Below, piece after piece: positions 17,436 to 25,502 of a DNA stretch of 64,000 nucleotides. The first letter of the stretch is position 1, and every line of letters starts with the position of its first letter. The DNA comes from VBAS01 sp963773465 (GTDB taxonomy: Bacteria > Bacteroidota > Bacteroidia > Chitinophagales > Chitinophagaceae), in NCBI GenBank assembly GCA_963773465.1, contig CAVZBF010000002.1, forward strand, positions 744,001-808,000, in the 5' to 3' direction. The notes under the pieces were generated by a model. The model ran no database searches, was not told the DNA's origin, and saw only the letters and a program-made list of their open reading frames with translations. Position numbers and translations under genes: made by a program.

Positions 17436-18050
17436 ATGAACATCGCAATCATAAAATACAATGCAGGAAATATCCGGTCTGTTCTTTATGCATTGGAGCG
17501 AATCGGGTATTCGGCAACGGTGACCGATAATGCAGATGAGATCAGGAATTCGGATAAAGTTATTTTTCCGGGAGTTGGCGAAGCAAGTACTGCAATGAAT
17601 TATTTAAAAGATAGAAATTTGGATAAGCTGATCTGCTCACTGACCCAACCCGTGCTCGGTATTTGTCTCGGCATGCAGTTAATGTGCAAATACTCTGAAG
17701 AGAATGATACAAAATGCCTTGGGATTTTTGATGAAGACGTGAGGAAATTCAAATCCCGAAAGCTTTCGGGACAAATCCCGATCGGGACAAAAGTCAAAAT
17801 TCCTCAAATTGGCTGGAATAATATATATGATCTCAAAACAGCTCTTTTTAAAAATGTAACCGGGAACAGCTATTGTTATTTTGTGCATGGCTATTATGCT
17901 TCAGTTGGTGAGCATACAATTGCTGCTACAGATTATATTCAACCGTACAGCAGTGCCTTGTGTAAAAATAATTTTTATGGAGTTCAATTTCATCCTGAAA
18001 AATCTGCAGTAGCGGGTGAAAGGATCCTTGCAAATTTTTTGAACCTATGA
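17436..18050 (+). CDS. hisH: Imidazole glycerol phosphate synthase, glutaminase subunit
   Basis: 204-residue class I glutamine amidotransferase delivering ammonia to HisF. The catalytic triad is C77 (LGICLGMQLM), H186 and E188 (QFHPEKS). Residues 107-118 (SRKLSGQIPIGT) are encoded exactly by two palindromes at 17754-17787 and have no counterpart in HisH proteins I know, where the chain passes almost directly into KVPQIGWN. The insertion keeps the frame and lies in a surface loop before the conserved GWN. The stop overlaps the hisA ATG by 4 bp. 41 bp separate it from hisB. Confidence 0.93.
   Translation: MNIAIIKYNAGNIRSVLYALERIGYSATVTDNADEIRNSDKVIFPGVGEASTAMNYLKDRNLDKLICSLTQPVLGICLGMQLMCKYSEENDTKCLGIFDEDVRKFKSRKLSGQIPIGTKVKIPQIGWNNIYDLKTALFKNVTGNSYCYFVHGYYASVGEHTIAATDYIQPYSSALCKNNFYGVQFHPEKSAVAGERILANFLNL
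17754..17787. repeat. Double palindrome inserted in-frame within hisH
   Basis: TCCCGAAAGCTTTCGGGA (17754-17771, perfect) and TCCCGATCGGGA (17776-17787, perfect) separated by four bases. Same family as the palindromes at 13837 and 20562. In the hisH frame this 36-bp block gives 12 codons without a stop. Confidence 0.8.
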
Positions 18051-18823
18051 GTGAAAAGAAAAACATATCCGCGATAGAAACATCACGGCCTCTTTCAGGA
18101 AGTTGGGGGTTTATTATACCCGCGATAGATATTATCGAAGGAAAATGCGTCCGGCTTACCAAAGGTGATTATGAACAAAAAAAAATTTATAATGAAAACC
18201 CCCTGGAAGTTGCCAAAGAATTTGAAAATGCAGGATTACAACGACTGCACCTGGTTGATCTTGATGGCGCAAAAGAAGGTGAAGTGAAGAATTGGAGATC
18301 GCTGGAACAAATCGCGGCAAAAACAAAATTGATCATTGACTTTAGCGGAGGCATCAGTACAAAAAAGAATGTCAGCATTTGTTTTGATTCAGGTGCTGCA
18401 TTTGCTGCAGTGGGCAGCATAGCAGTAAAACAAGAGAAGACGTTGGCGGAATGGCTGCTGGAATTTGGTGTTGAAAAATTTATCATCGGCGCAGATGTGA
18501 AAGAAGAAAAATTAGCAGTAAAAGGCTGGACAGAACTTACCGAGTTATCCGTGTTTGATCTGATTGAGGATTATAAAACAAAAGGCGTCAAACAGTTTTT
18601 CTGTACGGATATTAGCAAAGACGGGTTGCTGCAAGGAACCGGGATCGATCTGTATAAAAAAATTCTGAACCTTCATCCTTCTATAGATTTGATAGCCAGT
18701 GGCGGTGTTTCATCTATCAATGATCTTTTACAATTGAGAGAAGCAGGATGCAACGGCGCCATTGTTGGCAAAGCGATCTATGAGAAAAAAATATTGCTGA
18801 AAGATTTAAAACAATTTATATGA
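18047..18823 (+). CDS. hisA: ProFAR isomerase (HisA)
   Basis: (beta/alpha)8 enzyme isomerising ProFAR to PRFAR. The two catalytic aspartates are D28 (IIPAIDII) and D188 (FCTDISKDG), with the two phosphate-binding GG motifs (DFSGGIS and ASGGVSS). The conserved core normally starts at the first residue or two; here 21 extra residues precede it and no start codon lies at the core, so the ATG overlapping the hisH stop must be used. The extension ends in a G5 run (18105-18109) resembling those before hisB and hisF. Overlaps the exporter gene by 4 bp. Confidence 0.94.
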   Translation: MSEKKNISAIETSRPLSGSWGFIIPAIDIIEGKCVRLTKGDYEQKKIYNENPLEVAKEFENAGLQRLHLVDLDGAKEGEVKNWRSLEQIAAKTKLIIDFSGGISTKKNVSICFDSGAAFAAVGSIAVKQEKTLAEWLLEFGVEKFIIGADVKEEKLAVKGWTELTELSVFDLIEDYKTKGVKQFFCTDISKDGLLQGTGIDLYKKILNLHPSIDLIASGGVSSINDLLQLREAGCNGAIVGKAIYEKKILLKDLKQFI

Positions 18824-19452
18824 TCAGCCTGAATGATTTTCTTCTTTTTGCTTTCGCAAGCCTGGTGCTAAACATTACGCCGGGCAATGATATGTTATAT
18901 GTTGCCACAAGAAGCACTTCACAGGGAATTAAAGCAGGAATTGTCTCAGCATTGGGAATTGCGGGAGGTTGCATTGTGCATTTGCTTGCTGCAGTTGTTG
19001 GCTTGTCAGCTATCATCGCCAATTCAGCAATTGCATTTGATATTATTAAATATGTTGGCGCAGCTTACCTTTTCTATCTTGGGATCAAATCATTTTTAAG
19101 CAAACAAAATAAATTCAGCGTGAGCAATGCGGTGGAGAAAAAACCACTTCCCAAATTATTCTGGCAGGGTGTTCTTACCAATGTGCTGAATCCTAAAGTG
19201 GCTTTATTCTTTCTTGCATTTCTTCCGCAATTCATCGATCCTGGAAAAGGCAACACCGCATTACAAATTCTGCTATTAGGATTATGGTTTAATTTTTCGG
19301 GAACAATTGTAAATATTATCGTAGCGCTGTTATTTGGTAAACTTGGAAACTGGTTAGCCGACAAGCAGGCATTTATAAAATGGCAAAATAGGATCACCGG
19401 TTTATTATTAATTGGATTGGGAATTAAAGTTGCATTGAGTTCAAGAAAATAA
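18820..19452 (+). CDS. LysE/RhtB-family amino-acid exporter within the his operon
   Basis: 210 residues, six hydrophobic segments, and the family signature NITPGNDMLYVATRSTSQGIKAGI near the N-terminus, plus VLTNVLNPKVALFFLAFLPQF in the middle. It starts inside the hisA stop (ATGA overlap) and is followed by hisF, so it is part of the operon. The family exports neutral or basic amino acids and analogues. Being co-regulated with histidine synthesis suggests histidine or a pathway intermediate as substrate, which is inference only. Confidence 0.87.
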   Translation: MISLNDFLLFAFASLVLNITPGNDMLYVATRSTSQGIKAGIVSALGIAGGCIVHLLAAVVGLSAIIANSAIAFDIIKYVGAAYLFYLGIKSFLSKQNKFSVSNAVEKKPLPKLFWQGVLTNVLNPKVALFFLAFLPQFIDPGKGNTALQILLLGLWFNFSGTIVNIIVALLFGKLGNWLADKQAFIKWQNRITGLLLIGLGIKVALSSRK

Positions 19453-19476
19453 GCCCTCGAATTAACACAGTTGAGT

Positions 19477-20295
19477 ATGAATATGAAATCAGATACAGGT
19501 GCTAATGCATCAGGTTCCGCTTCAGCGGGATTTAGGGGGTTAACAAAACGAATCATACCTTGTTTGGATATTAAAGATGGACGAACAGTGAAAGGAACCA
19601 ACTTTATAAATCTTCGTGATGCGGGTGACCCGGTGGAATTGGGCGCACTGTATGCAAAGGAAGGAGCAGATGAATTAGTTTTTCTTGATATTACCGCAAC
19701 GGTTGAAAAAAGAAAAACATTAAGTGAGCTTGTAAATAAAATTGCTCATCATGTAAATATTCCATTTACAGTGGGCGGAGGTATTAGCAGTGTAGACGAT
19801 GTGAACATTTTATTGCAGAACGGCGCTGATAAAATATCTGTAAATACTTCTGCTTTCAAAAGTCCCCAACTGATCGATGAGCTGGCTAAAGAATTCGGCA
19901 GTCAGTGTGTGGTGCTGGCAATTGATACAAAAAAAGAAGAAGACGGAGAATGGTATGTGTACCTTAATGGCGGAAGAACAAAGACCGGTAAAAAATGTTT
20001 TGATTGGGCAATGGAAGTGGTTGACCGGGGCGCAGGAGAAATTTTACTTACTTCCATGAATCATGATGGGACAAAAAATGGATTTGCGATTGAAATAACA
20101 AAATTGCTTTCAGAAAAATTACCTGTTCCGGTTATTGCCAGTGGTGGCGCAGGCACAAGGGAACATTTTGTAGAAGTGTTTGAAAAAGCGGCTGCAGATG
20201 CGGCATTGGCAGCAAGCATTTTTCATTTTAAAGAAATTCCTATCCCGGATCTAAAACAATATTTGTATCAACAAAATATACATGTTCGTTTATGA
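19477..20295 (+). CDS. hisF: Imidazole glycerol phosphate synthase, cyclase subunit
   Basis: Cyclase half of IGP synthase, partner of HisH. Core LTKRIIPCLDIKDGRTVKGTNF is followed by PFTVGGGISSVDDV, VLAIDTKKE, LLTSMNHDGTKNGF with the second catalytic Asp, and IASGGAGTREHFVEVF. The core normally follows the start Met, but here 20-odd residues (MNMKSDTGANASGSASAGFRG) precede it and the base triplets at the core offer no start. A TTG at 19471 and an ATG at 19483 are alternatives. The extension is encoded by a hairpin/G5 repeat at 19514-19540. The stop overlaps the next ATG by 4 bp. Confidence 0.95.
   Translation: MNMKSDTGANASGSASAGFRGLTKRIIPCLDIKDGRTVKGTNFINLRDAGDPVELGALYAKEGADELVFLDITATVEKRKTLSELVNKIAHHVNIPFTVGGGISSVDDVNILLQNGADKISVNTSAFKSPQLIDELAKEFGSQCVVLAIDTKKEEDGEWYVYLNGGRTKTGKKCFDWAMEVVDRGAGEILLTSMNHDGTKNGFAIEITKLLSEKLPVPVIASGGAGTREHFVEVFEKAAADAALAASIFHFKEIPIPDLKQYLYQQNIHVRL
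19514..19540. repeat. Hairpin plus G5 element at the front of hisF
   Basis: CCGCT TC AGCGG (19517-19528) then GATTTA and GGGGG (19535-19539). The order of hairpin, short AT-rich spacer and G5 is like the piece at the start of hisB and, more weakly, hisA. Confidence 0.5.
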
Positions 20296-20501
20296 TGCTG
20301 ATCGTCCTGATAATATTAGTTGCTGCCGTCATCCTTAATTCATATTTAAAGAGAAAGGAAGCGATACGAAGAGAATATAACCATGAGCGTCGCCAGGAAA
20401 GATTTGAAAGATTGATGAATATGCTGCAAAAGCCGAATAGCGATAAGAAAGATGATGCCGCTGGAAACCGGGAGAGTGACTCTTCGACAAGCTCCGAGTA
20501 A
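20292..20501 (+). CDS. Small single-pass membrane protein in the his operon
   Basis: 69 residues: an N-terminal membrane helix (MMLIVLIILVAAVILNSYL) followed by a highly charged helical tail (KRKEAIRREYNHERRQERFERLMNML). The ATG overlaps the hisF stop by 4 bp, good evidence of real translation. The last codons (ESDSSTSSE) come from CTTCGACAAGCTCCGAG (20482-20498), which resembles a widespread intergenic repeat, so the C-terminus may have been replaced. No family recognised; possibly a small partner of the RhtB exporter. Confidence 0.6.
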   Translation: MMLIVLIILVAAVILNSYLKRKEAIRREYNHERRQERFERLMNMLQKPNSDKKDDAAGNRESDSSTSSE

Positions 20502-20525
20502 AGTGTTCAATACCGGACAGAACGT

Positions 20526-20579
20526 TGAATGGAGCGTCGCAAGAGACGATGATAAGAATTATCCCGATAGATATCGGGA
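20526..20579. repeat. Two dispersed repeats in front of hisIE
   Basis: First the 16-mer GAATGGAGCGTCGCAA (20527-20542), also found at 5129-5144, then TCCCGATA-GA-TATCGGGA (20562-20579), a member of the palindrome family also at 13837 and in hisH. The block is open in frame with hisIE but is probably untranslated because a good start follows at 20603. Confidence 0.65.
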
Positions 20580-20602
20580 CTGGTAAACAAAAAATATTTT
20601 AC

Positions 20603-21193
20603 ATGAAGCCGGATTTTTCAAAATATGCAGATGGTTTAATTCCTGTGATAGTACAGGATAGCATAAGCAATAAAGTTTTGATGCTTGGTTTTATGAATGA
20701 AGAAGCATTGAACAAAACAAATGCAGAAGGCAACGTCACTTTTTTTAGCCGCAGCAAACAACGGCTTTGGACAAAAGGAGAAACAAGCAACAATTTTTTG
20801 CTGGTAAAAGAAATCCTTACCGATTGTGATAACGATACTTTATTGATCAAAGCCTCCCCCACGGGACCCGTTTGTCATACCGGTGCCGATACATGTTTCA
20901 ATGAAAACAATCCGTCATTTTCATTGGAGAAACTGGAATCGATCATCGATGACCGGAAAAATAATCCAACGAGTTCATCGTATACCTCATCGCTTTTTGA
21001 CAAAGGAATTAATAAGATAGCTCAAAAAGTAGGGGAAGAAGCGGTGGAACTGGTTATTGAAAGTAAAGATGAGAATAAAGAAAAGTTTTTAGCTGAAGCA
21101 GCCGATCTCCTTTATCACTATCTCGTTTTATTGAAGGCAAAAAATTTTAAATTGGAAGATGTGGTGACGATACTTGCAGACCGCCATAAATAA
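20603..21193 (+). CDS. hisIE: Bifunctional phosphoribosyl-AMP cyclohydrolase/phosphoribosyl-ATP pyrophosphatase
   Basis: Carries out steps two and three of histidine synthesis. The N-terminal HisI domain has LMLGFMNEEAL, TFFSRSKQRLWTKGETS and the zinc-binding DCDNDTLL and CHTGADTCF. The C-terminal HisE domain has KVGEEAVELVIES and EAADLLYHYLVLL. The start at 20603 (MKPDFSKYADGL) is chosen over an upstream ATG at 20525 because family members begin here and the intervening 26 codons are made of intergenic repeats. About 196 residues. Last gene of the operon, convergent with lldD 5 bp away. Confidence 0.94.
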   Translation: MKPDFSKYADGLIPVIVQDSISNKVLMLGFMNEEALNKTNAEGNVTFFSRSKQRLWTKGETSNNFLLVKEILTDCDNDTLLIKASPTGPVCHTGADTCFNENNPSFSLEKLESIIDDRKNNPTSSSYTSSLFDKGINKIAQKVGEEAVELVIESKDENKEKFLAEAADLLYHYLVLLKAKNFKLEDVVTILADRHK

Positions 21194-21198
21194 TACTG

Positions 21199-22345
21199 CT
21201 AAATAAGATGCCGCGGAAAATCACTCACTTTGGCACAGCATATTTGTTCCATTACCTGCTGCACCTGCGTTTTCAAAATTGAAATGGTATGATTGCCGCC
21301 TTCATTTCCTAATGCTGAAACTCCATACATAAAAGTTCTGCCCATAAAAGTAAAATCAGCGCCGCAGGCAAGTGCCCTGGCTACATCGGGACCTGTACGA
21401 ATACCGCTATCCATCATGATTTTTATTTTCCCTTTGTATTTCTCAACAATTGGTATCAATGATTTGATGGTAGATTGCGCAGCATCCAACTGTCTGCCTC
21501 CATGATTGGAAACAATGATGCCATCCAACCCCAATCGAATCGCCATTTCAGTATCTTCCGGTGAAGCCACTCCTTTTAATACAAGCTTGCCTTTCCACAT
21601 ATCACGTATTGGTGCGATCTTCTCTTCATTCAGCCTGCCGGAAAAAGTTTTATTCATATATGCTCCGAGCTGCTTCATGTTCAAATTTTTTGGCATATAC
21701 GGTTTCATGTTTGCAAAATTGGGTTGGCCATGTATCAATGTTTTCAATGCCCATTCGGGCTTACCCATTATCTGCAAAATATTACGAAGCGTCATTCTCG
21801 GTGGCATGGCCAGTCCATTTTTTATATCCCAGGGTCTGTAACCAAAAGTTGGCACATCACATAAAATAGCCAGCACAGGGCAGCGTGCAGCCATCGCTCT
21901 GTTTAGTATTTTATCTCTTATGTCATTTTCTGCAGGATGATATAATTGAAACCATGCTCTGCCTTCTGTTAATTCACTTATTCTTTCAATGCTCGAAGTA
22001 GTTACTGTACTTAATATAAATGGAATGTTATGTTCAAATGCCGCTTTTGCTAAGATCTCCGGAGCATTTGGCCACATCAATCCCTGCAATCCTACGGGTG
22101 AAATACCAAATGGTGCATCGTATACATGACCAAATAATTCAGTCTTCATGTCTGAACCGGCATGCTGGCCCAGGTAAAATGGTTGCAATTCGACTTGTCT
22201 TAGCTCTTCAGTATTTTTATGCAGGTTTACATTTTCATTACAACCGCCATTCAAGATATTCAAATGCAAATTTTGGAATCTTTTTTTTCGCCTTCCTGAT
22301 CAGATCCTCTATCGAGGGATAACTTGTGTTATACTCCAACTTCAT
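21199..22345 (-). CDS. lldD: FMN-dependent L-lactate dehydrogenase-like enzyme, 5' frameshift
   Basis: Alpha-hydroxy-acid oxidising flavoenzyme, probably oxidising L-lactate to pyruvate. Visible are the FMN barrel motifs FGISPVGLQGLMWPNAP, WFQLYHP, the substrate/FMN block GIIVSNHGGRQLD with the catalytic His, MMDSGIRTGPDVARALACGA and the C-terminal arginine helix. The true start is 22345 (MKLEYNTSYPSIEDLIRKA); the frame breaks near 22256 in YL|NGG, where one fewer T restores it. It begins 2 bp after the rhaB stop, so it belongs to the rhamnose operon. This makes sense because the aldolase/dehydrogenase yields L-lactate. Confidence 0.88.
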
Positions 22346-22347
22346 TT

Positions 22348-23731
22348 TCAAATTGATGTTTGATGTGTAACAGAATACAATTTTATATCAATGATATTGG
22401 AAGGAAGAGGCTTACTGTTCCAATGCTGGTGAATGACCAGTGCTGCTCCCAATGCACTTGCCTGTGCAACAGAAGCTGCATACACTTCAATATTTGGAAA
22501 TGCTTCTGCCATCAAATACATATAAATTGGATTTTTACTAAACCCGCCGTCAACAAAAATACTTTTTACACCTGTTCCTTTAAGAACAAGATTTGTGCTT
22601 CTTATTTGTTGTGCAACAATATCAGCTATTAACTGGTGATAAGCTTCTTCGTAATTTTTATAATCCTCCAGTTTTCTTTTTACAAAAGCAGATCTTGCAG
22701 GCTCACTGCTTTCATTCATTAACTGCAGGTTTTTAATAGAATGTTTCTGTTTCTTCAGTAATTCCGTATCCACTAAAACTCCCGTATAATAATTAAGGGG
22801 CTTTTTAAAATGGCCTGCCAATCTTTTTACCTGTTGCTCATGTTCATAGCCGGCAAATATTCTTGAAGCTTTTACAGGTTTGCCTTCATAACTCAAATAA
22901 CAAAGGCAATCTTCATGCAATTCATAATCAGAAAGCATGGAATGATTAAATGGATTCAGGCTGATACACCATGTACCTGTCGACAATAAAATAAATGGAT
23001 CATTAAACGAAGTAAGATAAGGTATCAACGCAGCAGAACTATCATGCAAGCCTGCGCCGGCCGGAATTTCTTTACCGGCATGACCAACAATTGCATTGCA
23101 TTTTTCAATTGGCGCTAATTTTTCCAGCATTCCTTCCGTATTTACCCAGTCATGATATTTATTTTGCTGAAAATTCCAAAGATTGGTATGACAACCAATA
23201 CTTGTAATATCCGATTGCAACGACGAACAAAGAATAAAACTGAGATATTGTGGCAAATGCAAAGCATATTTTATTTGTTTGAACAGTTCAGGCTTTTCAT
23301 ACTTCAGCCGGTATAATTGCATCCCTGAATTCAGATTACCCAACACAGGTGACGCCGTTATTTTTGAAAACTGGCTTTCCCCGCCATAATCCTTATAAAT
23401 TTTTTTTGAAGGCAGGAGGAAAAGGTTTCAGATAATTGTATAATGGAGGAATTACATTTTTGTTTTCATCGAGATAAACAAAACTGGCACCATAACCGGA
23501 AAAATTAACTGCTTTTATTTCAAAACGCGGGTCATTATTTATTTGAGCAAAAGTATTTTTCACCCATGTTGTCAGCGCAACCACATCTTCACAGGAAAAT
23601 CCATCTTCATCTTTTATCTCCGCCAATTGAATACTTTCTTCATACACTACCTTATATTGCTCATCAAACAAAATCAGTTTCTTATTGGTTTTGCCTACAT
23701 CATAGATCGCTATCGAAGGAATTCTATTCAT
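22348..23731 (-). CDS. rhaB: L-rhamnulokinase-like FGGY carbohydrate kinase, frameshifted
   Basis: Phosphorylates L-rhamnulose. The N-terminal part has the phosphate loop IAIYDVGKTNKKLILFD and VNFSGYGASFV; the C-terminal part has LLSTGTWCISLNPF and the ATP-binding IFVDGGFSKNPIYMYLMAEAF. The two halves are in different frames, divided at the A8 run (23400-23407): seven As give FKKIYKDYGGESQ and restore about 460 residues. The substrate is assigned from the adjacent rhamnose isomerase and aldolase genes. The start overlaps the rhaI stop by one base. Confidence 0.88.
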
Positions 23732-25007
23732 TATAATCCTGTTGCCACCGTTTTAGCTCCTCTTTCTTTAATTAATTGTTCCCTTATTTTCAATTGACGG
23801 AATAATTGCAACGGGTTAATGCACCGCCGCTTCTCAATCTTGCTTCGGCAACAATGGCCGTACATCTGTACGAAAAGTATTTTGCAAAATTTCCTGTGCA
23901 GTTACTACATCATTGTTTTCCTGTGCTTCATTTAATTTTTTTCTGTCAATCAGCAATGCCTGTGCATAAGAAATCATAATTGCTTCAACGGATTGCAACA
24001 GATCTTCCAACGGGTCTTTTACATTGTGCGATGCATCGATCATCCATCCCAGATCTGTTGCATGATTCATTCCTCTTGCATCCATTCCTTCTACCAGTTC
24101 ATTAAAAATTAAAAACAACTGGTAAGGATTAATACTTCCAACGGTAAGATCATCATCGCCATATTTGCTATCATTGAAATGAAAACCAGCCAGTTTACCT
24201 TCCATCAATAACAAAGAAACGATCTGTTCAATATTGGCATTGGGTAAATGATGACCAAGATCAACCAGTGTATATGCTTTGGGTCCCAAGTTTATTTGCA
24301 TACAATAATGATTGTCCCCAATCGCCAACTGTCATTGAATAAAAATTAGGTTCATAATGCTTTGTATTCAACAAACACTTTCCAGTCATCCGGCAATGCT
24401 GCATAAATTTCCTGCAAACTTTCCAGTGTATTTTGAAATGCTTTCCTGAAATTTAATTGTCCCGGAAAACAAGAGCCATCGCTAAGCCAAACAGTTAATG
24501 CTTCTGAACCTAATTCAACACCATGTTTGATCACTTCAATATTATGTTCGATGGCCTGTTTGCGTACAGCTTTATCTACATGTTGCAATGAACCAAACTT
24601 ATAACTCAGTTCCTGATCTTTCTGATCCTGGAAAGTATTTGAATTAACGGCATCAAACTTCAATCCTAATTGTGCAGCCAATGTTTTAATGGCAGCATAA
24701 TTTTCGGGAATATCCCAGGGAATATGCAACGAGATGGCGCCGCTTGATTGATTAAGTGCATGCAACAAACCAACATCTTCAATTTTTTCTTCAAGATTTC
24801 CGGGTTCACCTCCACCGGAAAATCGTCCGAACCTTGTACCGCCTGTTCCCAATGCCCAACTTGGAATCGCCACTTGGAAATCTATCAGCTTTTGCAATAA
24901 CTGCATTGACATTTTTTATATCCGCTGCTGCAAATTCAAATTTTCGTTTATGTTCAGCTAAGCAATGACTGATTATGTTCTTCAATTTTATATTTTTCGA
25001 TTTGCAT
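23731..25007 (-). pseudogene. rhaI: L-rhamnose isomerase, at least six frameshifts
   Basis: Conserved pieces of the Gram-positive/Pseudomonas-type RhaI appear in order in alternating frames: MQIEKYKIEEHNQSLL (start 25007), AEHKRKFEFAAADIKN, LLQKLIDFQVAIPSWALGTGG, SSGAISLHIPWD, EYKAYEPNFYSMTVGDWGQS, LGPKAYTLVDLGHH, FHFNDSKYGDDDLTVGS, VAEARLRSGGA, and NPLQLFRQLKIREQL up to GAKTVATGL. Breaks fall near 24960, 24912, 24355, 24290, 23838 and 23810. All metal-binding segments survive and no nonsense substitution is needed, so it is either very recently broken or badly called. It converts L-rhamnose to L-rhamnulose. Confidence 0.85.
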
Positions 25008-25017
25008 AACAAAATAT

Positions 25018-25333
25018 TTATGGCAAATAAAAAACTTCTTTTAAAGGAACACTAACCGGTGAGTTATCAGGATTGGTTTCCATAATATCTTTCATATAGG
25101 CCCACCATTTTTTCATCACAGGATGATGTGGAAGTTCATCCAGCTTCAATTGCATCTTCAATTTTCAATACACCAAACAAACTATTGGTTTCTTCATCCA
25201 GAAAAATGGAATAATCTTCAATACCAGTTTCTTTCAATAATGCTTCCAATTCAGGCCAGATAGCATCGTGTCGTTTTTTATATTCTTCTTCACAGCCTTT
25301 AAATAATTTCATTTTAAAAGCAATACGTTTCAT
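25018..25333 (-). CDS. rhaM: L-rhamnose mutarotase, frameshifted
   Basis: Interconverts the anomers of L-rhamnose to feed the isomerase. The family opening MKRIAFKMKLFKGCEEEYKKRH with the catalytic His of HDAIWPELEALL, and YSIFLDEETNSLFG, are clear. The first frame stops after KIEDAIEAG; LDELPHHPVMKKWWAYMKDIMETNP, the conserved end with the WW pair, continues in the next frame from about 25143. Joined length is about 104 residues, the normal size. It lies 10 bp before rhaI. Confidence 0.88.
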
Positions 25334-25502
25334 AACCCATCCCGATCCTGCCTAAGGAGCCATCCGAGCACAAGGCTCGCTTATTTAAAATTAATAATTA
25401 TTTTTGAACCTTTCAATTTCAGCTAATTCGATTTCAATGATGAAAAACTTATTCATAGGTTTTGTGCGGATGCTAATCCTCCCTTTGGAGATTTAGGTAG
25501 CT
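25334..25502. other. Non-coding gap within the rhamnose operon
   Basis: 169 bp between the aldolase stop and the mutarotase start. It holds no credible frame. ATCCCGATCCTGCC and CCTCCCTTTGGAGATTTAGG resemble decayed copies of the dispersed palindromes seen elsewhere, so it may be a repeat insertion splitting the operon. Confidence 0.4.

Noticed and set aside
20525..20602. Upstream ATG adding 26 codons to hisIE
   Set aside because: The added stretch is made of two dispersed repeats also found in non-coding DNA, and family members start at the Met encoded at 20603.
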